Shown: in pieces, positions 8,163-13,660 of the stretch
How positions within the stretch are numbered: position 1 is the stretch's first letter
How the letters are laid out: every line of letters starts with the position of its first letter
DNA from: DASRSE01 sp035656655
Lineage (GTDB): Bacteria > Planctomycetota > Planctomycetia > Pirellulales > DASRSE01
Assembly (NCBI GenBank): GCA_035656655.1
Contig: DASRSE010000314.1
Coordinates: forward strand, 1 to 13,660
DNA length: 13,660 nt
Reading direction: 5' to 3'
The notes under the pieces: generated by a model
Told to the model about the DNA's origin: nothing
Databases searched by the model: none
Seen by the model: the letters and a program-made list of their open reading frames with translations, nothing else
Position numbers and translations under genes: made by a program

Positions 8163-8900
8163 TTAGCGAAAAATGTCTTCGGCGAAGGGATGTCCTGGCC
8201 CGTCGAGCCGCGGTTTCGGCAAGGCTTTTAGAACCTGGGCGGCCATTCGCAAATCGTCTTGCGTGGTGATCTTGAAATTCATGGCCGAACCGGTCACCAC
8301 CGTGACGGCGTGGCCAATGCGCTCGACCAATTGTGCATCGTCGGTCGCGTTAAAGCCGTTTCGCGACGCATAGGCCTTGATTAACAGCGCGCGGGCGAAA
8401 ACCTGCGGGGTTTGCGCCTCCCAAAGCCGTTCACGCGAAACCGTTTCTTGAATCGTGCGCTGCTCGGTGACGCGCTTCAACGTACCGGCGACCGGCAACG
8501 CGAGAATCGCCGCGCCGCTTTTCTCCGCCGCTTGAAAAACCTGCGTGATCCATGCTTCGGCGAGACAAGGGCGGGCCGCGTCATGCACCGCCACAAAGTC
8601 GATCTCCGCGCGCACCAGCCGCAGCGCTCGTTCGACCGAGTCGGCCCGCTCCGCGCCTCCTTCGACCACTTGCACCCCCAACAGAGCCGCGTTGCCGCCA
8701 AATTTTTGGTCGAAATAGTCTCGATCCTCGGGCGCAATGACCAGCACCGTTTGCTGCACATCGTCCCGCTGGACGAACCGCTCGGCGCAATGCACCCACA
8801 CAGCCCGGTTTTCTAGCGGAGCGAAGGGCTTCTTGAAGTGCGGATCGCGAAAACGCGTGCTGCGCCCCGCCGCCGGCAAAATCACGGCAAATGTGGCCAA
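8163..8900 (-). CDS. ispD: 2-C-methyl-D-erythritol 4-phosphate cytidylyltransferase
   Basis: IspD couples CTP to 2-C-methyl-D-erythritol 4-phosphate, giving CDP-methylerythritol in the non-mevalonate isoprenoid pathway. With the chosen start the CTP-binding loop is ILPAAGRSTRF (7-17). GGAERADSV follows at 81-89, VHDAARP at 105-111, QTPQVF at 163-168, ATDDAQLVE at 185-193 and NFKITTQDDL at 208-217, all expected for the family. Total length is 245 residues; there is no fused IspF domain, only a short C-terminal tail. The start is uncertain. A GTG at 8942 is the longest in-frame option, and TTG codons occur at 8906 and 8900. I prefer TTG at 8900 because GAGGG (8909-8913) stands 8 bases before it and the resulting N-terminus matches the family. 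It lies upstream of tyrS on the same strand. Confidence 0.93.
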   Translation of the reverse strand: MATFAVILPAAGRSTRFRDPHFKKPFAPLENRAVWVHCAERFVQRDDVQQTVLVIAPEDRDYFDQKFGGNAALLGVQVVEGGAERADSVERALRLVRAEIDFVAVHDAARPCLAEAWITQVFQAAEKSGAAILALPVAGTLKRVTEQRTIQETVSRERLWEAQTPQVFARALLIKAYASRNGFNATDDAQLVERIGHAVTVVTGSAMNFKITTQDDLRMAAQVLKALPKPRLDGPGHPFAEDIFR

Positions 8901-9200
8901 TGGCAAAACCCTCGAGAGAAGTACGACCTTCTGACACCGCACCGCTATTGTCGGCTTGCGCCGCCCGCCGTCAAGTTGTCCGCTCGCGGCGAGGGATTTT
9001 TGATACCGCGGAGCGCTCCGTTTGCGAAACTCCGGTGGACGCTCTCGGCTTGCGCGGCAGGCCCCAGGCTGATGTCAGAATGCAGCCGGTCTTGGTCCCT
9101 CAGATGAGGCGCGCGATTTTCGCGCCCGCTCGGATTCGGCGGCTCCGATTGGGCGGCTCTGATTGGGCGGCTCTGATTGGGCGGCGCTGATTGGGCGGCG
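8901..9200. other. Intergenic region between the response-regulator gene and ispD
   Basis: About 300 bases without a convincing gene. It holds the 14-bp tandem repeat at 9133-9202 and two small adjacent inverted repeats: CCTCA-GA-TGAGG at 9098-9109 and GCGCGA-TTT-TCGCGC at 9111-9125. The latter two could end the regulator transcript but are not followed by a U-tract. The ispD promoter should lie between about 8901 and 9095; I cannot point to it with confidence. Confidence 0.45.
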
Positions 9201-9202
9201 CT
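9133..9202. repeat. 14-bp tandem repeat (minisatellite), five copies
   Basis: The unit GATTGGGCGGCTCT is repeated head to tail. The copy starting at 9133 is degenerate (GATTCGGCGGCTCC). Copies at 9147 and 9161 are identical to the unit, and copies at 9175 and 9189 are identical to each other (GATTGGGCGGCGCT). A partial sixth unit may begin at 9203. The array touches the stop codon of the response-regulator gene (TAG, 9203-9201 on the minus strand). The period is not a multiple of three, and no reading frame through it looks coding. Confidence 0.9.
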
Positions 9203-9893
9203 ATTCGGCCTGATGCGGTTCACGCTCCAGCACGCGGTACAGCGTTTTGCGATGCATGCCCAGAGCCTTGGCCGCGGCCGTCTTGTTGCCGTCGAAGCGA
9301 CGCACCACTTGTCGGACCAGGTTGCGCTCGATCTCCTTCAAGTCGCCGTGAAGCGGCACGGTGAGCGAGTTTTCATTCGTGTCTGCCAGGGGTTCGCCCA
9401 AGCTCGTGCGCCCGAGGGCATGCGGCGGGTCAAGACGAAAAGCCGCGCTGGCGCGCTCCGTTTGCTCCCGCTCAGCGTCCGCGCGCTCAGAATTGGCCAC
9501 GGTCGCATGGGCGCCGAGAATTGGGCCAAATCGGCGAGCGAGACGCTGCCACGCGGCTTGAACCTTTTGCGCGCTGATCGGCTTGAACAAATAATCGCGC
9601 GCCCCGTTGCGCATCGCCTCGACGCAGGACTCGATACTCGGCCGGTCGGTCATCACGACACCCGCCACCTCCGGCCGCAATTGCTGCGCGCTCACCAGAA
9701 GACTGATCCCATTCAAGTCAGGCAATGCCAATTCGCAAAACAGCGCCACCACCGGCTGCGCTCGGAGCAGCGCTATCGCTTCGGATGCGGTGCCGGCAGA
9801 CAGGTTTAAAACCGGCTCGCCGCGAAAAATCTCCGCGATGCGCGCCGCGATGCGCGGGTCGGGATCGACCGTCAACAGAATGCTTCGCGACAT
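9201..9893 (-). CDS. Response regulator of the RegA/ActR/PrrA layout (receiver plus Fis-type HTH) with Glu at the phosphoacceptor site
   Basis: This is a 230-residue two-domain regulator. Residues 3-115 form a CheY-like receiver: SILLTVDPDPRI at the N-terminus, ALPDLNG (56-62) after beta-3, VVMTDRPS with Thr82, and the GARDYLFKP end with Lys104. The residue normally phosphorylated is Glu54 here (codon GAA, plus-strand 9732-9734), and the second acidic-pair position is Pro11. Normal phosphorylation is therefore not expected. After a charged linker (about 120-185), a Fis-family helix-turn-helix follows: GNKTAAAKALGMHRKTLYRV near the C-terminus, the DNA-binding form seen in RegA/PrrA-type regulators. 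There is no AAA+ domain. The start is ATG at 9893, with GGAG 5 bases upstream; a longer frame to 9947 is less likely. It is divergent from cheA. DNA-binding role is confident; targets and inputs are unknown. Confidence 0.88.
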   Translation of the reverse strand: MSRSILLTVDPDPRIAARIAEIFRGEPVLNLSAGTASEAIALLRAQPVVALFCELALPDLNGISLLVSAQQLRPEVAGVVMTDRPSIESCVEAMRNGARDYLFKPISAQKVQAAWQRLARRFGPILGAHATVANSERADAEREQTERASAAFRLDPPHALGRTSLGEPLADTNENSLTVPLHGDLKEIERNLVRQVVRRFDGNKTAAAKALGMHRKTLYRVLEREPHQAE

Positions 9894-10201
9894 GAGATCT
9901 CCGCCGTCGTTTCGTGAAGATACGGAACTCGACCGGGCCGTGCGCACCCTCGATTGCGCGCCCTGGTTGAAATCGACGTTCGCCCGCGATTCGTCCAGCA
10001 GGGGTGACGAGGATGGCGGTTGTTCCGGACGCGGGCCGGCCGGCCGGCGGCGGCGCGCGACCGCCGGTCGCGCGCCGCTGGCGTTTTCGCGTCAAGGTCC
10101 ACTTTCTCCGAAACGGCGCTGTAGAGTCTAAAGATCGCATAGACCACAGATTCAACCCGCCTTCACATCCCGCCAGCTTTCAGTAATGGAGTTTCTGGGG
10201 C
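9894..10201. other. Divergent intergenic region between the response regulator and cheA
   Basis: These 308 bases should contain promoters for both directions. The most conspicuous structure is the inverted repeat at 10050-10078, preceded by alternating GGCC/CCGG tracts (10034-10050). The 100 bases before cheA are less GC-rich. I could not identify a -35/-10 pair with confidence. No RNA gene is visible. Confidence 0.5.
10050..10078. repeat. Perfect 13-bp inverted repeat with a 3-base loop
   Basis: The arms 10050-10062 and 10066-10078 are exact reverse complements around the loop GCC. They are built from the core GGCGCGCGACC and GGTCGCGCGCC. The structure is about 125 bases before the cheA start and about 160 bases before the regulator start. 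It could be a very stable RNA hairpin, a terminator-like element of either leader, or an operator dyad for a dimeric DNA-binding protein. A short TTTT (10084-10087) follows on the plus strand. Confidence 0.8.
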
Positions 10202-12535
10202 ATGGAAATGAATGATATCGTCAAGGACTTTCTCGTGGAGAGCTACGAGAACCTCGACCAACTCGACCGTGATCTCTTGGCGCTGGAACAAGACCCGGCT
10301 GCGCGCGACACGATGTCGAGCGTCTTTCGCACGGTCCATACGATCAAAGGGACGTGCGGCTTTCTCGGCTTTGGCAAGCTCGAGCATCTCGCGCATGCCG
10401 GCGAAAACCTGCTCAGCAAGCTGCGCGACGGCGAACTCGACTTGAATTCCGAACGGACCAGCGGGCTGCTGGCGCTGGTCGATGCGGTGCGGCTGATGCT
10501 CGCCAACATTGAAAATGGCGGAGCCGAAGGAGACGACGATTTTACCCAATTGGTTGAACGGTTAGTGCAGTTGCAGCAAGCGGAGTTAATGGGCCCGCTC
10601 GTACCGGCAATGTCCTCCGTCCCGCCGGCTTCCTCCGGCAAACCGATCGCGGTCAGCAATCTTGGCCCGATGAGTGCTTCGCCAGCGGCGGCCGTTTTGG
10701 CGGCCGAGGGCGCGTCTTCGACGGAAATTGCGCCCACGGCGACCGCGCCGACGGTTGAGCCGGCCTTGGCGCCGAGCGTGGCGGCCTCTGTGCCGCTTGC
10801 GACGTCGGTCGGAGCCAAGGGAGATGCCCCTTTGACCGAAAGCCGCGGCGGCGTCTCCGACAGCACGATTCGGGTCGATGTCGGCCTGGTCGATAAGCTG
10901 ATGAACTTGGTCGGGGAGTTGGTGCTCGCGCGAAACCAGATTTTGCAATTTGCCAGCAAACAACAAGACGCGGTTCTCACGGGGACCTCGCAACGGCTGA
11001 ACCTCATCACCACCGAACTGCAAGAGGGGGTGATGAAAACGCGGATGCAGCCGATCAACACCATTTGGAGCAAGTTTCCGCGCGTCGTTCGCGATCTTTC
11101 GACGCAATGCGGCAAGCAGATTCGCCTCGAGATGGAAGGCCAAGACACTGAACTCGATCGCACGATCATCGAAGCCATCAAAGATCCCTTGACCCATCTC
11201 GTTCGCAATTCGGTCGATCATGGCGTCGAGACGCCTGCGGCTCGGCTGGCTCAGGGCAAGGCGGCCGACGGGCGCCTGCTGCTCCGCGCTTTCCACGAAG
11301 GGGGCAAGGTCAATCTGGAAATCGTCGACGACGGCGCGGGCATCGACCCGGCCAAGATTAAAGCCAAAGCGGTCGAACGCGGTCTCATTTCGGCGGAACA
11401 AGCGGGCCGAATGGGAGATCACGAAGCGATCAACATGATCTTCTTGCCCGGATTTTCCACCGCGGCCAAAGTCACCAACGTTTCCGGCCGCGGCGTCGGC
11501 ATGGACGTGGTGAAAACGAACATCGAGAAGATTGGCGGCACGGTCGACGTGCAAAGCTTGCCTGGCCAATCGACGACGATCCGGATCAAGATCCCGCTGA
11601 CCTTGGCCATTATTCCCGCCCTGATTGTCTCGAGCGGTGGCGAGCGGTATGCGATTCCGCAAGTCAATTTGCTGGAGCTCGTTGGACTGGACGGCGCCGA
11701 GGCGCAGCGCGCGATCGAATGGATCCACGGAGCGCCGGTCTATCGGCTGAGGGGAAAACTCTTGCCCCTGGTCTATTTGCACCGCGAGCTCAAGCTCGAA
11801 GATGCCGCCGAGGGCCGCGCCGGCCGACGGCTGAACGTCGTCGTTCTACAAGCTGACGATCGCCAATTTGGGCTGATTGTCGATGCCATCCACAATACCG
11901 AAGAAATCGTCGTGAAGCCGCTCTCCAAGTTGCTCAAAGTCTTGTCGGTCTATTCCGGCGCGACCATCATGGGGAACGGGCTGGTCGCCCTCATCTTGGA
12001 CGTGATGGGCATCGCCCAGCGGGCCGGCGTCGTTGGCGAGCATCGCGAACGGGCGCGGATCGAAAAATCCGAGCGGAGCGAAGCGGTCACAGACGATCGT
12101 CAATCGCTCTTGTTATGCTGCGTCGGCGCAGACAGCCGCATGGCGATTCAACTCTCGAAGGTCGCGCGGCTCGAAGAATTTGCTCGTTCGGCCGTGGAAC
12201 GCTCCGGCAATCGCGAGTTGGTGCAGTATCGCGGACAGATCATGCCATTACTGCGGTTGTCGGACCTGCTTCCCGATATGAGCGCGGCCGAGCCCATCGG
12301 AAACTCGAACCTCTTGCACGTGGTGGTGTATTCGGCGAACGGCCGCAGCATTGGCTTGGTCGTCGAGCGAATTCTTGACATTGTGCAAGAGTCGCTGCAA
12401 GTGACCGGTGAGGCCGATCGGCCGGGGGTCGTCTGCCGCGCGGTGATTCAGAATCGCGTGACCGAAGTCCTCGACATTGAACATTTGATTCGCGATCAGA
12501 TTTCCGGTTTCGATCGCGCCGCGGCACACGCATAA
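10202..12535 (+). CDS. cheA: Chemotaxis-type histidine kinase CheA with two CheW-like modules
   Basis: CheA autophosphorylates a histidine under receptor control and passes the phosphate to response regulators. The 777-residue protein has an Hpt (P1) domain at 1-110 with the phosphorylated histidine as His46 (TVHTIKGTCGFLGF). An Ala/Pro/Thr/Ser-rich linker follows (about 135-220), with no recognisable P2. The dimerisation helices (about 222-290) contain VDKLMNLVGELVLARN. The ATPase domain has the N-box HLVRNSVDHG with Asn336, G1 DDGAGID (376-382) and G2 GRGVGMD (429-435). A CheW-like P5 domain (about 466-608) is followed by a second CheW-like module (about 635-770). There is no C-terminal receiver. 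All catalytic motifs are intact. The ATG at 10202 has GGAG 10 bases upstream; ATG at 10208 is an equally possible start. cheW follows 39 bases downstream. Confidence 0.95.
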   Translation: MEMNDIVKDFLVESYENLDQLDRDLLALEQDPAARDTMSSVFRTVHTIKGTCGFLGFGKLEHLAHAGENLLSKLRDGELDLNSERTSGLLALVDAVRLMLANIENGGAEGDDDFTQLVERLVQLQQAELMGPLVPAMSSVPPASSGKPIAVSNLGPMSASPAAAVLAAEGASSTEIAPTATAPTVEPALAPSVAASVPLATSVGAKGDAPLTESRGGVSDSTIRVDVGLVDKLMNLVGELVLARNQILQFASKQQDAVLTGTSQRLNLITTELQEGVMKTRMQPINTIWSKFPRVVRDLSTQCGKQIRLEMEGQDTELDRTIIEAIKDPLTHLVRNSVDHGVETPAARLAQGKAADGRLLLRAFHEGGKVNLEIVDDGAGIDPAKIKAKAVERGLISAEQAGRMGDHEAINMIFLPGFSTAAKVTNVSGRGVGMDVVKTNIEKIGGTVDVQSLPGQSTTIRIKIPLTLAIIPALIVSSGGERYAIPQVNLLELVGLDGAEAQRAIEWIHGAPVYRLRGKLLPLVYLHRELKLEDAAEGRAGRRLNVVVLQADDRQFGLIVDAIHNTEEIVVKPLSKLLKVLSVYSGATIMGNGLVALILDVMGIAQRAGVVGEHRERARIEKSERSEAVTDDRQSLLLCCVGADSRMAIQLSKVARLEEFARSAVERSGNRELVQYRGQIMPLLRLSDLLPDMSAAEPIGNSNLLHVVVYSANGRSIGLVVERILDIVQESLQVTGEADRPGVVCRAVIQNRVTEVLDIEHLIRDQISGFDRAAAHA

Positions 12536-12574
12536 TCCTTCATCCGATTCTTTCCTCACACGAAGTCGTTCAAC

Positions 12575-13036
12575 ATGGCTGATACGCGGTTGTATTGCAC
12601 GCTCTATCTCGAAAGCTACTACTTCGGGGTCGAAGTGAGCCAGGTGCAAGAAGTCTTGCGCTATTTGGAGATGACCCGCATTCCGCTGGCCCATTCGGTC
12701 GTCCGCGGTTTGATCAATCTGCGCGGCCAATTGGTGACGGCGATCGATCTGCGGCGGCGGTTGGAGTTGCCGCCGCGCGAAGAGAATGCCAACCCCATGA
12801 ATGTGATTGTGCGGACCGAAGACGGGCCCGTCAGCTTGCTGGTGGACCGCATCGGCGACGTGGTCGAGGTGCAAGAAGCCGATTTTGAACGCCCGCCGGA
12901 AACGCTTCGCGGGGCCGCCCGCAGTCTCGTGCTCGGGGTGTATAAGCTGGCCGGCAAATTGCTCTTGATTTTGGATCTCGACCGAGCCGTGCAATTGCCG
13001 GGCGAGCGTGAAGAATTGGCCTTGGCCAGCGCGTGA
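12575..13036 (+). CDS. cheW: Chemotaxis coupling protein CheW
   Basis: The 153-residue single-domain protein matches CheW, the adaptor that links methyl-accepting receptors to CheA in the cytoplasmic signalling array. Typical features are an initial strand pair (YCTLYLESYYFGVEVSQVQE, residues 7-26), the conserved VVRGLINLRGQLVTAIDLRR (42-61), and VSLLVDRIGDVVEV in the second barrel half, ending with KLLLILDLDRAV. The length is normal. It starts at ATG 12575, 39 bases after cheA, and is followed 88 bases later by a putative receptor gene. The three genes in one direction form a minimal array set. No cheR, cheB or cheY is visible in the window. Confidence 0.93.
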   Translation: MADTRLYCTLYLESYYFGVEVSQVQEVLRYLEMTRIPLAHSVVRGLINLRGQLVTAIDLRRRLELPPREENANPMNVIVRTEDGPVSLLVDRIGDVVEVQEADFERPPETLRGAARSLVLGVYKLAGKLLLILDLDRAVQLPGEREELALASA

Positions 13037-13057
13037 GTTGAAGCAGCGTCGCCCATT

Positions 13058-13079
13058 GAGCCCGACTCGAAGCGGGCTC
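13058..13079 (+). promoter_or_regulatory. Intercistronic hairpin between cheW and the PAS gene
   Basis: GAGCCCG (13058-13064) and CGGGCTC (13073-13079) form a perfect 7-bp stem with an 8-base loop 46 bases before the next start codon. It is followed by a pyrimidine-rich stretch (13080-13107) but not by an uninterrupted T-run. It may be a partial terminator, an RNA-processing or stability element, or a copy of a dispersed palindromic repeat. Confidence 0.4.
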
Positions 13080-13111
13080 CTCCGTCTAACCCATTCCTTT
13101 CTGTTTCTGAT

Positions 13112-13117
13112 AGGTGA
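13112..13117 (+). promoter_or_regulatory. Ribosome binding site of the PAS-repeat gene
   Basis: AGGTGA lies 7 bases before the ATG at 13125 and fixes that start. Confidence 0.65.
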
Positions 13118-13124
13118 AACTCAG

Positions 13125-13660
13125 ATGACCAAGACCCTTGTGAAGCCGAAGCGTGTCGTTCGTGAAAAGACCCGTTCGCAGGAAAAGAGCCGCGAAGAAG
13201 ACAATCTCCGCGGCCAACTCGCCGCGATCAGCAAATCGCAAGCGGTCATCGAGTTTGAACTCGATGGCACGATCCTGACCGCCAATGACAACTTTCTAAA
13301 CGCGCTCGGTTACACCTTGAACGAGATTCAAGGTCGCCATCACAGCTTGTTCTGCGAAGAATCGCTGAAGAACAGCGCCGCTTACAAAGAATTTTGGGCG
13401 CGGCTCGCGCGCGGCGAGTACCAAGCGGGCCAGTTCAAGCGGCTCGGCAAAAATGGCAAAGAAATCTGGATTCAGGCCTCGTATAACCCGATCTTCGATC
13501 GCGACGGCAAGCCCTTCAAGGTTGTCAAGTTTGCGAGCGACACGACCGCCGCGGTGCTCCAAAACGCCGATTATTCTGGCCAACTCGCCGCGATTAGCAA
13601 ATCGCAAGCGGTCATCGAGTTTGAACTCGATGGCACGATCCTGACCGCCAATGACAACTT
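13125..13660 (+). CDS. PAS-repeat protein, probable cytoplasmic methyl-accepting chemotaxis receptor, 3' end outside the window
   Basis: The frame is open from ATG 13125 to the window edge, giving 178 complete codons. Residues 1-28 are highly charged, with no signal peptide or membrane helix. PAS domain 1 (about 38-142) begins SKSQAVIEFELDGTILTAND and includes NALGYTLNEIQGRHHSLF (59-76) and IWIQASYNPIFDRDGKPFKV (114-133). A second PAS domain begins at residue 152 with an amino-acid sequence identical to that of copy 1 as far as the window goes. PAS modules of this type, joined by a linker containing AISKSQAVIEF, are typical of soluble PAS-type methyl-accepting receptors. The position directly after cheA and cheW supports that reading. 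The signalling tip itself is not in the window, so a PAS-containing histidine kinase or diguanylate cyclase cannot be excluded. Confidence 0.8.
   Translation, partial: MTKTLVKPKRVVREKTRSQEKSREEDNLRGQLAAISKSQAVIEFELDGTILTANDNFLNALGYTLNEIQGRHHSLFCEESLKNSAAYKEFWARLARGEYQAGQFKRLGKNGKEIWIQASYNPIFDRDGKPFKVVKFASDTTAAVLQNADYSGQLAAISKSQAVIEFELDGTILTANDN
13212..13294 (+). repeat. Copy 1 of an 83-base direct repeat (PAS module start)
   Basis: This stretch recurs at 13578-13660, exactly 366 bases (122 codons) later, with a single mismatch: base 13229 is C here and T in the second copy. The change is synonymous (Ile ATC versus ATT). The second copy is cut by the window edge. Confidence 0.95.
13578..13660 (+). 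repeat. Copy 2 of the 83-base direct repeat, continuing past the window
   Basis: It matches 13212-13294 in 82 of 83 bases and keeps the reading frame. The true repeat unit is probably a whole PAS module of 366 bases; only the first 83 bases of the second unit are visible. Confidence 0.95.

Noticed and set aside
9098..9125. Two small adjacent inverted repeats as a regulator-gene terminator
   Set aside because: The stems are 5-6 bp and no U-tract follows on the minus strand, so I mention them only in the intergenic description.
8945..9223. Minus-strand frame through the 14-bp repeats as a repeat-containing small protein
   Set aside because: The repeat period is not a multiple of three. The peptide is a Pro/Ser/Asn/Gln-rich by-product, it overlaps the end of the regulator gene, and it has no ribosome binding site I could see.
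9894..9947. Longer start of the response regulator at 9947
   Set aside because: The ATG at 9893 has GGAG 5 bases upstream and places the first receiver strand at the N-terminus. The extra 18 residues look non-coding.
10586..11782. Long minus-strand open frame (398 codons) opposite cheA
   Set aside because: cheA motifs are intact on the plus strand through this stretch. The antisense peptide is rich in Arg/Gln/Asp with no family likeness, typical of a shadow frame.

Overview
The window looks like chromosomal DNA of a GC-rich bacterium, most probably a planctomycete (Planctomycetota, perhaps a Pirellulales-type lineage). This is inferred from a bacterial tetrahydromethanopterin-precursor gene cluster, poor or absent Shine-Dalgarno sequences at several starts, a DUF4139-type secreted protein, and overall codon style. 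No 16S rRNA or other taxonomic marker is present. I see no insertion sequence, phage gene, CRISPR array, tRNA or rRNA.

Layout, left to right. (1) Positions 1-2541, plus strand: a large tetratricopeptide-repeat protein, open at the left window edge. (2) Positions 2555-4884, minus strand: three genes in one direction, read as pabA (4-amino-4-deoxychorismate synthase glutaminase subunit), then a DUF447 flavoprotein-like gene, then a beta-ribofuranosylaminobenzene 5'-phosphate synthase of the GHMP fold. The first enzyme helps make p-aminobenzoate and the third consumes it in the first committed step of the methanopterin branch, so this is probably an operon for the C1 carrier tetrahydromethanopterin. 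(3) A 324-base divergent spacer, then a secreted DUF4139-like protein on the plus strand (5209-6663). (4) Minus strand housekeeping genes: tyrS (6770-8056) and ispD (8163-8900). (5) A 300-base spacer carrying a 14-bp minisatellite (9133-9202), then a minus-strand response regulator with a Fis-type DNA-binding tail. Its receiver has glutamate at the usual phospho-aspartate position. (6) A 308-base divergent spacer with a strong 13-bp inverted repeat, then a plus-strand chemosensory operon: cheA (with two CheW-like modules), cheW, and the start of a PAS-repeat gene cut by the right window edge.

The two parts of greatest interest are the pABA-to-methanopterin precursor operon and the chemosensory locus. 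In the latter, an apparently phosphorylation-independent regulator is divergent from cheA, and the putative receptor is built from recently duplicated 366-bp PAS modules. Nothing here is clearly an undescribed system. The unusual elements are variations on known families and are reported as such.
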